NCBI GenBank assembly: GCA_964651385.1
Contig: CAZYYM010000029.1
Span: 1-35,404, forward strand
Direction: 5' to 3'
From: GCA-001735895 sp964651385
Lineage (GTDB): Bacteria > Pseudomonadota > Gammaproteobacteria > GCA-001735895
Length of the DNA: 35,404 bases
The notes under the pieces are model-generated. The model was given only the letters and a program-made list of their open reading frames with translations. It did no database searches and had not been told where the DNA came from. Numbering within the stretch: the first letter of the stretch is position 1; the number at the start of each line of letters is the position of its first letter. Positions 1 to 7,918 of the stretch are shown here, piece after piece. The position numbers and the translations under genes are program-made.

Positions 1-52
1 AATTTAGAAAGAGGAGATCACAGGCTGGCACCCGTTACCGCGAGCGGTTTAG

Positions 53-69
53 TCCTTCGACCCGAAGGA
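53..69. repeat. short perfect hairpin downstream of the TPR remnant
   Basis: TCCTTCG and CGAAGGA are perfect 7-bp arms around a 3-base loop, 15 bases beyond the stop codon of the TPR remnant. No T-run follows on either strand, so it is not a convincing intrinsic terminator. Confidence 0.35.
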
Positions 70-83
70 GACAGTTGTTCCAT

Positions 84-527
84 TTAATCCGGTAAGCCAG
101 CGGCGTTTAAATTGTCTTTGAGTCGGGAGTGAGATTCTGCCCTATAGGTCTTGGTCCAACTTGCGACCGAAAAAGTAGGCGACATTTCCATCACTTTTTC
201 TTTCATGACAGCGGCTTCCTCAAGCCTCCCCGTCTCAACCAATGCGCTTATCAGCCAAACGCGTGGCTGATATGATTTTGGCTCCCGTTTTATGGCATAC
301 GCGATAGCCGGTATCGCGGCTTCATGATCACCCAGCAAATGTAATCCTACTCCCTGAATCGTTGAAAACCAAGCGAGTGGAAACGGGCACAAGCGAATGG
401 CTGCCTTGATTTTCTGTACGCCCTGATAGAATTTTCCGGAGTCAATCAAAATATCGGTCAGGCATCCCATCGCCTCTGAACTATTAGGTGTTAGGCAATC
501 GGCAAACTGTCGAAAATAACAAGGCAT
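84..527 (-). pseudogene. C-terminal remnant of a cyclase-like TPR protein
   Basis: This 147-residue frame looks like the last TPR repeats and tail of the TPR proteins that often carry an adenylate cyclase or winged-helix domain at the N-terminus. Visible are two TPR-like helix pairs (about residues 26-60 and 62-115, with the typical GRLEEAA turn) and a tail ending KAAGLPD-like (NAAGLPD), which is the usual end of this group. No cyclase, DNA-binding or membrane segment remains, and the 549 boundary of the AbiEii gene lies just upstream, so the 5' part has been lost. It probably has no function. A short free-standing TPR protein is the alternative, but no good ribosome-binding site is seen before the ATG at 527. 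Confidence 0.55.
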
Positions 528-548
528 AGCATACCAACTACCCTTTGA

Positions 549-1466
549 TCACAACCCCAACGCTGCCTCGAGCTTCGTTAACGATTCAATCTGTTTTTTC
601 TTGTCCATCTTTCGGATGTTTACCAGTTTCCATTGAATCGCGGGCAAATGATCGATGCCATCCACTGGAATGAGATCCCAATCCGGTTGTCCTTGCTTTA
701 TCGAGATGAGGAACTGCTTCTCGTCCTCAGTCATGGTGTTTCTGATCGTTTCGATGAGCCGGTCACGGACCGCCACCAGTTCGTCGTACCCAGCCTCGGC
801 GTCCGTCATTCCCGTAAACTCCTGCTCGAACACTTGGCGGAGATCTTTCAGGTTCGGGGCGAGCAGTTCGCTCATCGGCCGGTTATTGCTGGCCAGATAA
901 ACGACGAACGCGGTACGAATTTCGTTAGTGACGCCTTCGTTCTCCATCAGGGTCTTGACATCGAACAGGTCGCGCGGATGCTGGCGATCGAGTGCAGCGC
1001 AAAGTTTGCCGCCATACAAATCAGCGACAGCAAGTGTGTTCACCGTCGCCGACATTTCGAACAGTGACTCGGCCCGTTCGCACAGCTCTCGTTCCACAGG
1101 GGGATATACCGTGCCACGGAGCACCAGATTCGGCTCGATTTTGATAGTAGCCTCTGCAGTTCCGACTGTTAGCTTGGAAAAATGCTCTGCTCCTTTCGTT
1201 TGAACTCCCTGAACAGTGACGCCGGGTATGGCTTTTCGAGCCGCGGTGGCGATCCGCTGCAAAGCCTCACCGATTTTTGCCAATGTCGTATCGCGCGGTT
1301 CCAGGGGCAAATACGTCAGGTCGATATCGACAGATAATCGCGGCATGTCGCGTACATAGAGATTGATTGCCGTGCCACCCTTTACTGCAAAACACGCCTG
1401 CGCAGCTACGTGCGGCATGACCCGTAGCATGAGTTGCGCTTGCTTGAAGTACTGGCTGTCCTTCAT
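549..1466 (-). CDS. abiEii: AbiEii-type nucleotidyltransferase toxin
   Basis: This 305-residue protein is the toxin of a type IV AbiE system, in which a DNA polymerase-beta-like nucleotidyltransferase halts growth during phage infection. The nucleotidyltransferase signature is present: GGT at residues 30-32 followed by DID at 47-49 (catalytic aspartates). Lys154 lies in a GGKLCAALDR stretch, and an RDLFD motif at 165-169 is typical of the family. A longer frame runs upstream to 1667, but the ATG at 1466 is preferred because it overlaps the stop of the AbiEi gene by four bases (ATGA), the usual translational coupling of this pair. No truncation is seen, and the length is normal for the family. 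Function is inferred from motifs and from its partner gene. Confidence 0.85.
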   Translation of the reverse strand: MKDSQYFKQAQLMLRVMPHVAAQACFAVKGGTAINLYVRDMPRLSVDIDLTYLPLEPRDTTLAKIGEALQRIATAARKAIPGVTVQGVQTKGAEHFSKLTVGTAEATIKIEPNLVLRGTVYPPVERELCERAESLFEMSATVNTLAVADLYGGKLCAALDRQHPRDLFDVKTLMENEGVTNEIRTAFVVYLASNNRPMSELLAPNLKDLRQVFEQEFTGMTDAEAGYDELVAVRDRLIETIRNTMTEDEKQFLISIKQGQPDWDLIPVDGIDHLPAIQWKLVNIRKMDKKKQIESLTKLEAALGL

Positions 1467-2260
1467 GCGATATCCTCCGACGCTTCCCGCTGCAGATATG
1501 CCTCGGGGACGGTTATGTTGTATTTGGTATCCAGCCTTCCGCCTCTGACTATCATGCGTTTGCCTTTGCCGAAGTCCACTTTTGACGAGTCCAGTTTCCT
1601 GGTCCAGGCATGATTGTGGTGTTCTGCCAAAAACATGAACAGCCGTTTTACCTTCACCGAGCTGCACTGCTCCAGCAGCAACTGAATCAGTCGCGGGCGC
1701 ATCGTGGTCAATCCCTCCATGAGCTGGCTGGCTTCATCGAACGACTCCTTAGCAGGTACGAGATACAGCACTTCCATGATGGCTCGCTCGGGTGCAGAGA
1801 CGGTTATTGCGTATGCGGCCAGTTCAGTTTTGGTAAGGCCAGAACCCGAATTATCGTCAAACAGCTTTGTGGCGGCAAAGCCAACCTTTACGCCCCAATC
1901 GTATTTTCGGAACCAGGCGGGCAACCGGATGCCCGGGTTGCCGAACAGTGATATCGCGCTAACCTTCCCCATTGGTAAATAGTGAGCGTAACCCTGCATC
2001 TGTAGCGCCGTTTTGGCTCCCACATGAATGAGCAATTGCAATTGCTCCTGGAGTGCGTGCAGGCCGCCGGTCCACTCAACCGTATCGCCAGCGCGCACAT
2101 AGGCACCCTGACCGATACGCCGTATCCAGCCGCTCTTCTCATATTCGTGTATCAGCTGCTGGTAGGCGCCCCGGGCTTCCAGCCAGCGTGACACCGCAAC
2201 GGCGCCCTGGGGCCACTGCGTGAGCACACGGTTTAATTTACTGCGATGTTCACTAGCCAT
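1463..2260 (-). CDS. abiEi: AbiEi-type antitoxin and transcriptional repressor
   Basis: This 265-residue protein is the cognate antitoxin of the AbiEii toxin just downstream. The N-terminal half has a winged helix-turn-helix region (about residues 1-60, with the sequence WIRRIGQGAYVR at the wing), and the C-terminal half is the antitoxin domain. AbiEi proteins do not bind the toxin; they counteract it indirectly and repress their own operon by binding inverted repeats in the promoter. The ATG at 2260 was chosen over an in-frame ATG at 2296 because homologous proteins begin with the SKLN/RLL-type helix. The stop codon overlaps the abiEii start. A strong operator candidate lies 59 bases upstream. 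Confidence 0.83.
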   Translation of the reverse strand: MASEHRSKLNRVLTQWPQGAVAVSRWLEARGAYQQLIHEYEKSGWIRRIGQGAYVRAGDTVEWTGGLHALQEQLQLLIHVGAKTALQMQGYAHYLPMGKVSAISLFGNPGIRLPAWFRKYDWGVKVGFAATKLFDDNSGSGLTKTELAAYAITVSAPERAIMEVLYLVPAKESFDEASQLMEGLTTMRPRLIQLLLEQCSSVKVKRLFMFLAEHHNHAWTRKLDSSKVDFGKGKRMIVRGGRLDTKYNITVPEAYLQREASEDIA

Positions 2261-2318
2261 TCTTGTGAAATTAGCGCAAAAACAAACCAAATTCAACGTA
2301 TGGTTTGCTATAAGACTA

Positions 2319-2343
2319 AATTAACAATTATTTCTTGTTAATT
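2319..2343. promoter_or_regulatory. candidate AbiEi operator (perfect inverted repeat)
   Basis: AATTAACAA and TTGTTAATT form a perfect 9-bp inverted repeat with a 7-bp AT-rich spacer, upstream of the AbiEi start in a region of low GC. AbiEi repressors are known to bind inverted repeats in their own promoter, so this is the best operator candidate. No clear -35/-10 pair could be assigned around it. Confidence 0.55.
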
Positions 2344-2500
2344 AGTAGAAAAACTAAACCACACAACTTTTATGCCTGATTCGGTGTGTTGCTTACTTCA
2401 AATCCAATATCCGACGGACGGTGCGGCGGCCGATGTTGAATAATCGGAGAGCCCTTTCCCGTCGAAATTCCATCACTTTTTGATTGATTTGTGTGCTTAT

Positions 2501-2519
2501 CGATTTACCCGGTAAATCG
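2501..2519. repeat. 19-bp palindrome next to the integrase stop codon
   Basis: CGATTTACC and GGTAAATCG flank a single central C and begin five bases after the stop codon of the first recombinase pseudogene. No T-run follows on the minus strand, so a classical terminator is unlikely. A recombinase or regulator binding site is possible but unproven. Confidence 0.4.
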
Positions 2520-2523
2520 CCTC

Positions 2524-3390
2524 TCATCGACCCAGGTAGGCTGCTACGACGGCCGTGCGCTCATGGCCCAAATCGCGTCTGACGGTGAGCCGGGCTTCGT
2601 GATCACGCACTCGTTGGTCCCGGGTCAGTTCCCCGGCCACCGGCCCGCCGGCGACCGGGCATGGCCAGCCGGTCAGCTCTTCGTAACGGTTCTGAGCATA
2701 GGCATGACGCAGGCCGTGCATATGGTGGAGCCCTGCTCTTCGGGTGTTGCCTTCGTAGACACGCATCTGCTGCACCTAATTACGGTTACTCGGAATCAGG
2801 GAGCCGCGACCGGCAAGACAGCGGGCGCGATCAAGGACCTCCCGTTGTTCCTTGGTGCGGATCGGAACAATCCGCTCCCGACCGCCCTTGGTCCAGCTGG
2901 CCTGCAGGAACAGGTGATCGCCCCGGTCGGCGATACAGGGGTGGATTTTCATCGCCTCCTCGCGGCGTAGGCCGAAAACCTGCTGCAGCTCCAGGCTCAT
3001 GCGAACGTACTCGTCGCGGATTTTTTCTAGTTGCTCGCGTGTGACGGTCTTTGCTTTCGATTCGTTGGTGACGAAGCGTCGGTCCGGAATGCCGTAGTGC
3101 TCGTTGGATCTTGCTATCACGTTGCGCTTGTCTACCTTGTTTGCCCACCAACGGATCGCGGCCATGCGGTTCTTGATCGTGCCGGTCGACAACTCCTGCT
3201 CGCGCCAGTGCCCGAGCAGCGCCTCGATGTGTTTTGGTTTCAGGGATCGAGGGGTCATTTTACGATAGCCCAACTCGTGGAGCTGGTTGGCCATTTGGCT
3301 CAGCATCCACTCACGTTTGGACTGGGTGCCATAGCTGCCTTCCCGGCATTGGCGGCAAAGTTGTTTCAGTTGGTAGTTCAGGTCTCTCAT
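2524..3390 (-). pseudogene. tyrosine recombinase (Integrase_1 type) interrupted by an amber codon
   Basis: Read through one in-frame TAG (2776-2778, codon 205), this 288-codon frame gives a complete tyrosine recombinase of the kind found inside integrative and conjugative elements. The N-terminal SAM-like core-binding domain covers about residues 1-110. The first catalytic arginine is in GLRREEAMK (near 140-150). After the amber codon come MHGLRH (H-x-x-R box), the LGHER box and the tyrosine in VVAAYLGR. The frame is otherwise intact on both sides. Homologues usually have tyrosine or a similar residue at this point, so a single base change could have created the stop. The truncated product would lack the catalytic tyrosine. 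It is most likely an inactivated gene; suppression of the amber is the alternative. Confidence 0.85.
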
Positions 3391-3675
3391 AGTGTTCTCT
3401 CTTTCTGGTTAGTGTTTCTGATCGACTGGCCAGCCTGAGCTGACGAGTTCGCTTGCGCGGAACGATCATGGGTCACAACGCCCTGTCGACCTGACAATGC
3501 CTGGTCAGAGGCAACGCGGCTATTCCCGGTACGGGGACAACCCAGCGCAATCCAACATGCCCGAGCACGGGCGTTCTTATGATGGTGATTAACACCTCCT
3601 TTGAAGTAAGCAGGAAAGGCCTGCAGTTAGTTGAAAATGAGCACGGCAAAACAACAGCCATAGGCAATCGTCGTG

Positions 3676-3696
3676 CTCGCGGCTCGCGGCTCGCGG
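3676..3696. repeat. three tandem copies of a 7-bp unit
   Basis: CTCGCGG is repeated three times without interruption. It lies in a non-coding part of the decayed island and is probably a slippage product. Confidence 0.7.
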
Positions 3697-4028
3697 TTTG
3701 ACACAGGCGGATGCCTGTTGAATAGAACAGCTCTGCAGCTGCCATGATTTCGAAGATGGACAGACCTGTGAGGAACTGCCCGAGGTTGAGGAAGGATCGC
3801 GGCTTGCGCCGATGCACCGGTTTCACGATCCGGGTGGTGCCTTGTTTGCCACTTTGCCGCAGTGGCCGCGGATGAATTCAAAGCCTGTGCGTAGTATAGA
3901 CAGACCTCACACCCTTAAACTAGCTCGAAAGCGATGCATTTTTGGTGCGTTATCACGCCATAATCCGGCCGGCAATCGTGCTTGCTCAGGAAAATACCAG
4001 GCGCTGTAAGCACTTGAGTCCCGATTAC

Positions 4029-4124
4029 GGCCACGTCACTACCGCGCTACGCTATGTAGTGACGCGGCCGCTTCGTCCCTGGCAACACCTACGCCAGGCG
4101 CTGCCTGTCACTCAGGTTGCAGCG
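4029..4124. repeat. cluster of three consecutive hairpins
   Basis: Three inverted repeats follow each other directly. The first has 14-bp arms with one mismatch (4029-4042 and 4056-4069), including a perfect CGTCACTAC/GTAGTGACG core. The second is CCTGGC/GCCAGG (4078-4083 and 4093-4098). The third is CGCTGC/GCAGCG (4099-4104 and 4119-4124) with an inner CCTG/CAGG. The density of structure in non-coding mobile DNA could mean a transfer origin, a structured RNA or a REP-like sequence; none can be assigned by eye. Confidence 0.55.
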
Positions 4125-4161
4125 GTTTGTATCTGGCAACCTATGGTACGAACCGAATGCA

Positions 4162-4883
4162 TCAGCCATCTTCATAGCCGACCTCACAAATTTCAATCTC
4201 CACGATGCTTTTTTCGTCGTCGAGTGACTTCGCTCGTATGTCAGCTATATCCTTTGCCAGAATCATCCCAAAATTGCCGTCCCGGTATCGCCTGACCATG
4301 GTTTGCAAATATTCGAGTGGTGATATGTCAATCAACTCAACTGCCATACAACCGGCCCATTCATCGATCCCGACCTGTGCCTCGGCGGGATTGAGCTCGT
4401 CCTCTATTTCCAGGGCTGCGTTCTGTAGCTCGGCTGGAACCCACCAGACGAACTCCACTGCATAATTTTCATTTTCACAACTACTACACTCTTTGGTAGT
4501 AGTAGTTGTCCTTCTTAGGTTTAAGTCTGTAGTAGGTAATGCTCCCGGGTTTGCCGGACCCGCTACAACCGCTTGTGGTAATTCCGGATCTTGTTACTCC
4601 GCGATCTCCCGAATCAGATAAAAGCCGCCCCGGATGCGGCCATTCCTGTCACGCAAACGCTGGAACCGTGCGTAGCTCCCTGAGTAGCCGATAAATACCG
4701 GCACGCCCCAAATTTCCGCGCTTGCGAAGATCATTGACCAGCACCTTCCAGTCATCCGGCCGGGACAGCAGATAGCACAGCAGACCCCTGGTCTGCCCAG
4801 GACAATCGACCATCCTCGACTGCGCGCTGGTCCATGACGACAAACCGGTCACGGCGCGGGGCGCGGATGATGGTATTGCTCAT
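4162..4883 (-). pseudogene. decayed helix-turn-helix protein of a plasmid/ICE type
   Basis: Reading from the ATG at 4883, the gene begins MSNTIIRAPRRDRF and continues as a winged-helix domain of the kind seen in plasmid- and ICE-borne proteins (GLLCYLLSRPDDWKVLV, then GIYRLLREL, ARFQRLRDRNGRIRGG and FYLIREI). Keeping this reading requires a one-base insertion to be undone near 4790-4794 and a small out-of-frame deletion near 4669-4676. A TAA at 4594-4596 then interrupts the frame. Beyond it the same frame runs without further breaks through a proline-rich linker and a TTTT tract into a 98-residue acidic tail ending at 4162. The tail alone could start at the GTG at 4458, but it is better read as the C-terminus of this broken gene. 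The gene overlaps the end of the upstream DNA-binding pseudogene. Confidence 0.75.
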
Positions 4884-5129
4884 GGCGCACCGCTATTGAG
4901 GATGATCTGGGCAATTTTCGACGCCGGATAATACATTCGCCGGCCGATCTTGCACCCGCAGGCCTTGAGCGCGCGTACTCGCGTCACTCGGGTAACTGAG
5001 GCTGTAACGCAAGCCGCCGGCCGAGCGTCCGAGCAACTCGGCCAGTTGTGCTTGTGACATCAGCAGGCCGAAACGTTCCGTCAGGTGTTTCTCCAACGTT
5101 GCCACGTTGACATTGACTGATTCTTGCAT
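4880..5129 (-). pseudogene. frameshifted small DNA-binding protein
   Basis: The ATG at 5129 opens a frame (MQESVNVNVATLEKHL, then a helix-turn-helix with MSQAQLAELLGRS) that reads well to about residue 50. There a one-base shift in the alternating GCGCGCG run near 4970-4976 moves the sense to another frame. That frame continues ALKACGCKIGRRMYYPAS and ends IILNSGAP with a TGA overlapping the ATG of the next gene. Restored, it would be about 83 residues, resembling small helix-turn-helix regulators of plasmids and islands. The overlap with the downstream gene shows the two formed one operon before decay. Confidence 0.7.
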
Positions 5130-5325
5130 TGCTTGTGTTCTCCTATGCTGGTCTGTGAAAACCGCAGTTTGCCATCTCAAACCGGATAAAAAACGATCGA
5201 AAAAGCGCCGTCATGGATGAGTTTTCGCGCATGTTTTCGTACCACTCTGGCGCTACCAGGACCAATCTGTATATGCCCGATTGACGGATCCGTTAAATGA
5301 AACACTCGACACAATACAAACCTTG

Positions 5326-5679
5326 ATGAAACAACACAGCCATATCACACCGAGACTGATCCGCTTTCGGGATGCACCCCGCTACCTGGGCATGGATCGC
5401 AATCGCTTTAACACTGAGGTACGGCCGTATCTCGTTGAAATCCGAATCGGGAAACAGGGCATCGCCTTCGACCGACTTGAACTCGACGCCTGGGTAGATC
5501 AATATATATCCCGCAACGGGTGTCCAGCTAAGCCACGTGGAGAAAACTCATGGCAAAGAAAAAGACACCTGGCCTCACTAGACGAGGCCGAATCTGGCAC
5601 ATCGACAAAAGGATTGGCCAAAAGCGCATTCAATGCAGCACTGAAACACGCTGCCTCGAAGAAGCCGAAGCGATCTTAA
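5326..5679 (+). CDS. excisionase/AlpA-like protein upstream of the integrase
   Basis: About 117 residues from the ATG at 5326; a TTG at 5281 would add 15 residues, and neither start has a good ribosome-binding site. The N-terminal part (ITPRLIRFRDAPRYLGMDRNRF) looks like a winged helix-turn-helix of the excisionase/AlpA kind, and QGIAFDRLELDAWVDQY is its recognisable second half. The tail is rich in lysine and serine (SKKPKRS). Proteins of this type precede small tyrosine recombinases in islands and may direct excision. Its last 130 bases overlap the integrase gene in another reading frame. No disabling mutation is seen, unlike its neighbours. Confidence 0.65.
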   Translation: MKQHSHITPRLIRFRDAPRYLGMDRNRFNTEVRPYLVEIRIGKQGIAFDRLELDAWVDQYISRNGCPAKPRGENSWQRKRHLASLDEAESGTSTKGLAKSAFNAALKHAASKKPKRS

Positions 5680-6632
5680 GTCATGTGATTGCAACGCATC
5701 ATAGAGCCAAGTTTTTTGGCGTCAGACCCAAAAGACTATTTCGTGACGCGGCAACCAAGTTTTTAACGGAGGAAACGAAAAAGTCATTACACAACGATGC
5801 ACAGGCACTGAGAATACTGGATCGATTTATTGGTGATCTAACCCTGGAGCAGGTACATGGCGGAACCCTGGAGCCATTTGTTTTACACATGCGCGAGAAA
5901 GGACGCAGTGCTGGGACTATTAACCGCTATACCGCAGTTGTGAGACGTATCTTAAACCTGGCGGCACGTTACTGGCGCGATGCGGAAACGGGGTTAAGCT
6001 GGCTGGAATCCGCACCTTTGTTCCGGCTGGAAAAAGGGCCCAGGCGCAGACCTTACCCAATCAACTGGGAAGAACAGAAGCTGTTATTGTCTGAGCTGAC
6101 CCCGGACCTCGTCCGAGCAGTATTGTTTTTGGTCCACACCGGCGTACGTGATCAGGAGCTTTGTTCACTGCGATGGAGCTGGCAACAGACGCCCGATTTG
6201 TTCTTGTTGCCCGAGCAGCATTCGAAAAATGGCCTGGAACGGTTCGTGGTATTGAATTAGGTGGCCCAGTCGGCGTTGGAGCAGCAAAAGGGGGAGGACC
6301 CGTTTCGGGTTTTTCCCCGGGCGCGCGTCTATACCAGTGGCTGGAAGAGGGCACGAGAGCGAGCCGCCAATCGCTACGAGGCAGAGCTTGGTGAGGAATG
6401 TCCCTGGGGATTCAGGCATTTAAGAATCCACGATCTGAGGCATACCTTTGCGAGACGGGTGAGGGCAGCGGGTTGGAGTAATGAAGACCGGAAAGACCTG
6501 TTAGGACACAAGAATGGAGATATCACGACGCACTACTCTCGAGTGGAAATCGATCACCTGAGAGAGGTGGTGGAGACCATTATTAGACCAATCTCCTATA
6601 ATTCCCCTACATTGAAGGTTGTCGGAGATTAG
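5550..6632 (+). pseudogene. tyrosine recombinase next to tRNA-Met, interrupted by an amber codon
   Basis: The frame opens at the ATG at 5550, preceded by GGAG at a good distance, and reads through one in-frame TAG (6258-6260, codon 237) to 6632. Together the two parts give a normal 360-residue tyrosine recombinase. There is an arm-binding N-terminus, a SAM-like core-binding domain (about 60-165), the first catalytic arginine in HTGVRDQELCSLRW, and after the amber the RIHDLRHTFARR box, LGHKN and the tyrosine in THYSRVE. The gene ends 27 bases from the tRNA-Met 3' end, the classic position for the integrase of an element inserted in a tRNA gene. The truncated product would lack the second catalytic half, so the island is probably no longer self-mobile unless the amber is suppressed. 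Confidence 0.85.
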
Positions 6633-6659
6633 GAAAGTGAGCTAAGTCATTGAAATAAA

Positions 6660-6736
6660 TGGTGGCTACGCCCTGATTTGAACAGGGGACCCCATCATTA
6701 TGAGTGATGTGCTCTAACCAGCTGAGCTACGTAGCC
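6660..6736 (-). tRNA. tRNA-Met (CAT anticodon), elongator type
   Basis: A complete 77-base cloverleaf with encoded CCA. The acceptor arms GGCTACG and CGTAGCC pair perfectly, the D-loop AGCTCAGCTGGTTAGAGC is normal, the anticodon loop reads CTCATAA, and the T-arm contains GTTCAAATC. It is the probable attachment site of the island to its left, whose recombinase lies against the tRNA 3' end. No second copy of the tRNA 3' end was found by eye in positions 1-6600, so the far attachment site probably lies outside the window. Confidence 0.95.
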
Positions 6737-6824
6737 ATTGTGAAAATTTGGATCGTTATGGCCGATCGCAAAGAGCGCGCGATTTTCGCTTGAACAATGC
6801 ACGCTGTCAAGTTTAGTTCGGTTA

Positions 6825-7916
6825 TCAGACATTAAACCGGAAATGTACTACATCACCTTCCTGCATAACGTATTCTTTACCTTCCAGACGCCAGCGTCCG
6901 GCATCCTTGGCGCCCTGTTCTCCCTGGCCGGCGATAAAATCGTCGAAACCTACCACTTCGGCGCGGATGAAACCTTTTTCGAAGTCAGTATGAATGACAC
7001 CGGCGGCTTTTGGGGCCGTATCGCCAAGGCGGATTGTCCAGGCGCGGACTTCCTGTATGCCTGCGGTGAAGTAGGTTTGCAGACCCAGTAATTTATAGCC
7101 GGCGTGGATAACTCGGTCCAGACCTGGTTCCTCGAGGCCAAGTTCCTGTAGAAATTCGGCCGCCTCGCCGGCGTCAAGTTCGCCTATATCGGCTTCGATC
7201 GATGCACAAACCGCGACGACCTCAGCTTGTTCTGATTCGGCGTATTGCCTCACGGCGTCGAGATGCAAATTATTCTCGAAACCATCTTCAGTGACATTAG
7301 CAATATAAAGTGTCGGTTTAGCGGTAATGAGGTGCAGGTCTTTCATCCAGCCCTGCTGATTGTCTTCGACTTCGAACTTGCGAGCATTTTCACCAGCCTC
7401 GACATGTGCCTGAATAGCCTGCATGAACGCGAGTTTAGCTTTGGCATGCTTGTCGTTGGATTTCGCGAGTTTACTGGCTCGTTCGAGCTGTCTGGTAATC
7501 GATTCCATATCGGCGAGCAATAACTCGGTATTAATAGTTTCGATGTCGCTGAGCGGGTCGATTTTATTGCTGACGTGCATGATGTCATCGTTTTCGAAAC
7601 AACGCACCACGTGCGCGATTGCGTCGGTTTCACGTATATGGCCGAGAAACTGGTTGCCAAGGCCTTCGCCTTTGGAAGCACCGGCGACTAACCCCGCTAT
7701 ATCGACGAACTCCATCGTGGTTGGAATGGTCTTTTTCGGCTTAACAATGTCTGCAAGATGCTTTAATCGCGGATCGGGTACCTCGACAATGCCGACGTTC
7801 GGATCGATGGTACAAAACGGATAGTTTTCCGCGGCAATACCGGCTTTGGTCAATGAGTTGAATAGCGTTGATTTTCCGACGTTGGGTAAACCAACGATGC
7901 CACATTTAAAACCCAT
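6825..7916 (-). CDS. ychF: redox-regulated ATPase YchF (OLA1 family)
   Basis: 363 residues, the family's usual length. YchF is a P-loop ATPase of the Obg group that associates with ribosomes and is linked to the oxidative stress response. The P-loop GLPNVGKST is at residues 9-17, the switch region contains DIAGLVAGASKGEGLGNQFL, and the usual NKxD specificity motif is replaced by a non-canonical one (IANVTEDG), which accounts for the ATP preference of the family. A coiled-coil insertion lies near 125-170 and a TGS domain at the C-terminus ends in the typical GDVVHFRFNV. It starts two bases after the pth stop codon, as in other gammaproteobacteria. Confidence 0.97.
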   Translation of the reverse strand: MGFKCGIVGLPNVGKSTLFNSLTKAGIAAENYPFCTIDPNVGIVEVPDPRLKHLADIVKPKKTIPTTMEFVDIAGLVAGASKGEGLGNQFLGHIRETDAIAHVVRCFENDDIMHVSNKIDPLSDIETINTELLLADMESITRQLERASKLAKSNDKHAKAKLAFMQAIQAHVEAGENARKFEVEDNQQGWMKDLHLITAKPTLYIANVTEDGFENNLHLDAVRQYAESEQAEVVAVCASIEADIGELDAGEAAEFLQELGLEEPGLDRVIHAGYKLLGLQTYFTAGIQEVRAWTIRLGDTAPKAAGVIHTDFEKGFIRAEVVGFDDFIAGQGEQGAKDAGRWRLEGKEYVMQEGDVVHFRFNV

Positions 7917-7918
7917 GT

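Larger units (their letters stand above)
3391..4161. other. 771-base stretch without a recognisable gene
   Basis: No frame here has recognisable protein character. What can be seen: a 5-bp hairpin GCCCG/CGGGC (3559-3572); a strong minus-strand ribosome-binding sequence (AAAGGAGGTG, about 3596-3605) with no convincing start after it; three tandem copies of CTCGCGG (3676-3696); and a run of three hairpins (4029-4124). The content fits decayed mobile-element DNA between the recombinase and the helix-turn-helix pseudogene. Confidence 0.5.

Noticed and set aside
490..525. GTTAGGC and ATAACAAGGC near the left end as an attC site
   Set aside because: The two cores are in the wrong order for an attC site on that strand, only about 20 bases separate them, and there is no stem between them.
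633..1951. Plus-strand open frames opposite the AbiE genes
   Set aside because: They are antisense to two genes with clear family motifs and have no family character of their own.
3473..3881. Minus-strand open frames of 84 and 117 codons
   Set aside because: Neither has a recognisable motif, their composition is arginine/cysteine-rich as in random GC-rich sequence, and the two overlap each other in different frames.
4477..4509. 11-bp perfect inverted repeat ACAACTACTAC/GTAGTAGTTGT as an operator or terminator
   Set aside because: It lies inside the reconstructed helix-turn-helix pseudogene, where it comes from a run of threonine codons and a CSS segment; no T-run follows.
6755..6790. ATCGC/GCGAT hairpin downstream of ychF as a terminator
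   Set aside because: Only five paired bases, a long loop and no T-run on the ychF strand.
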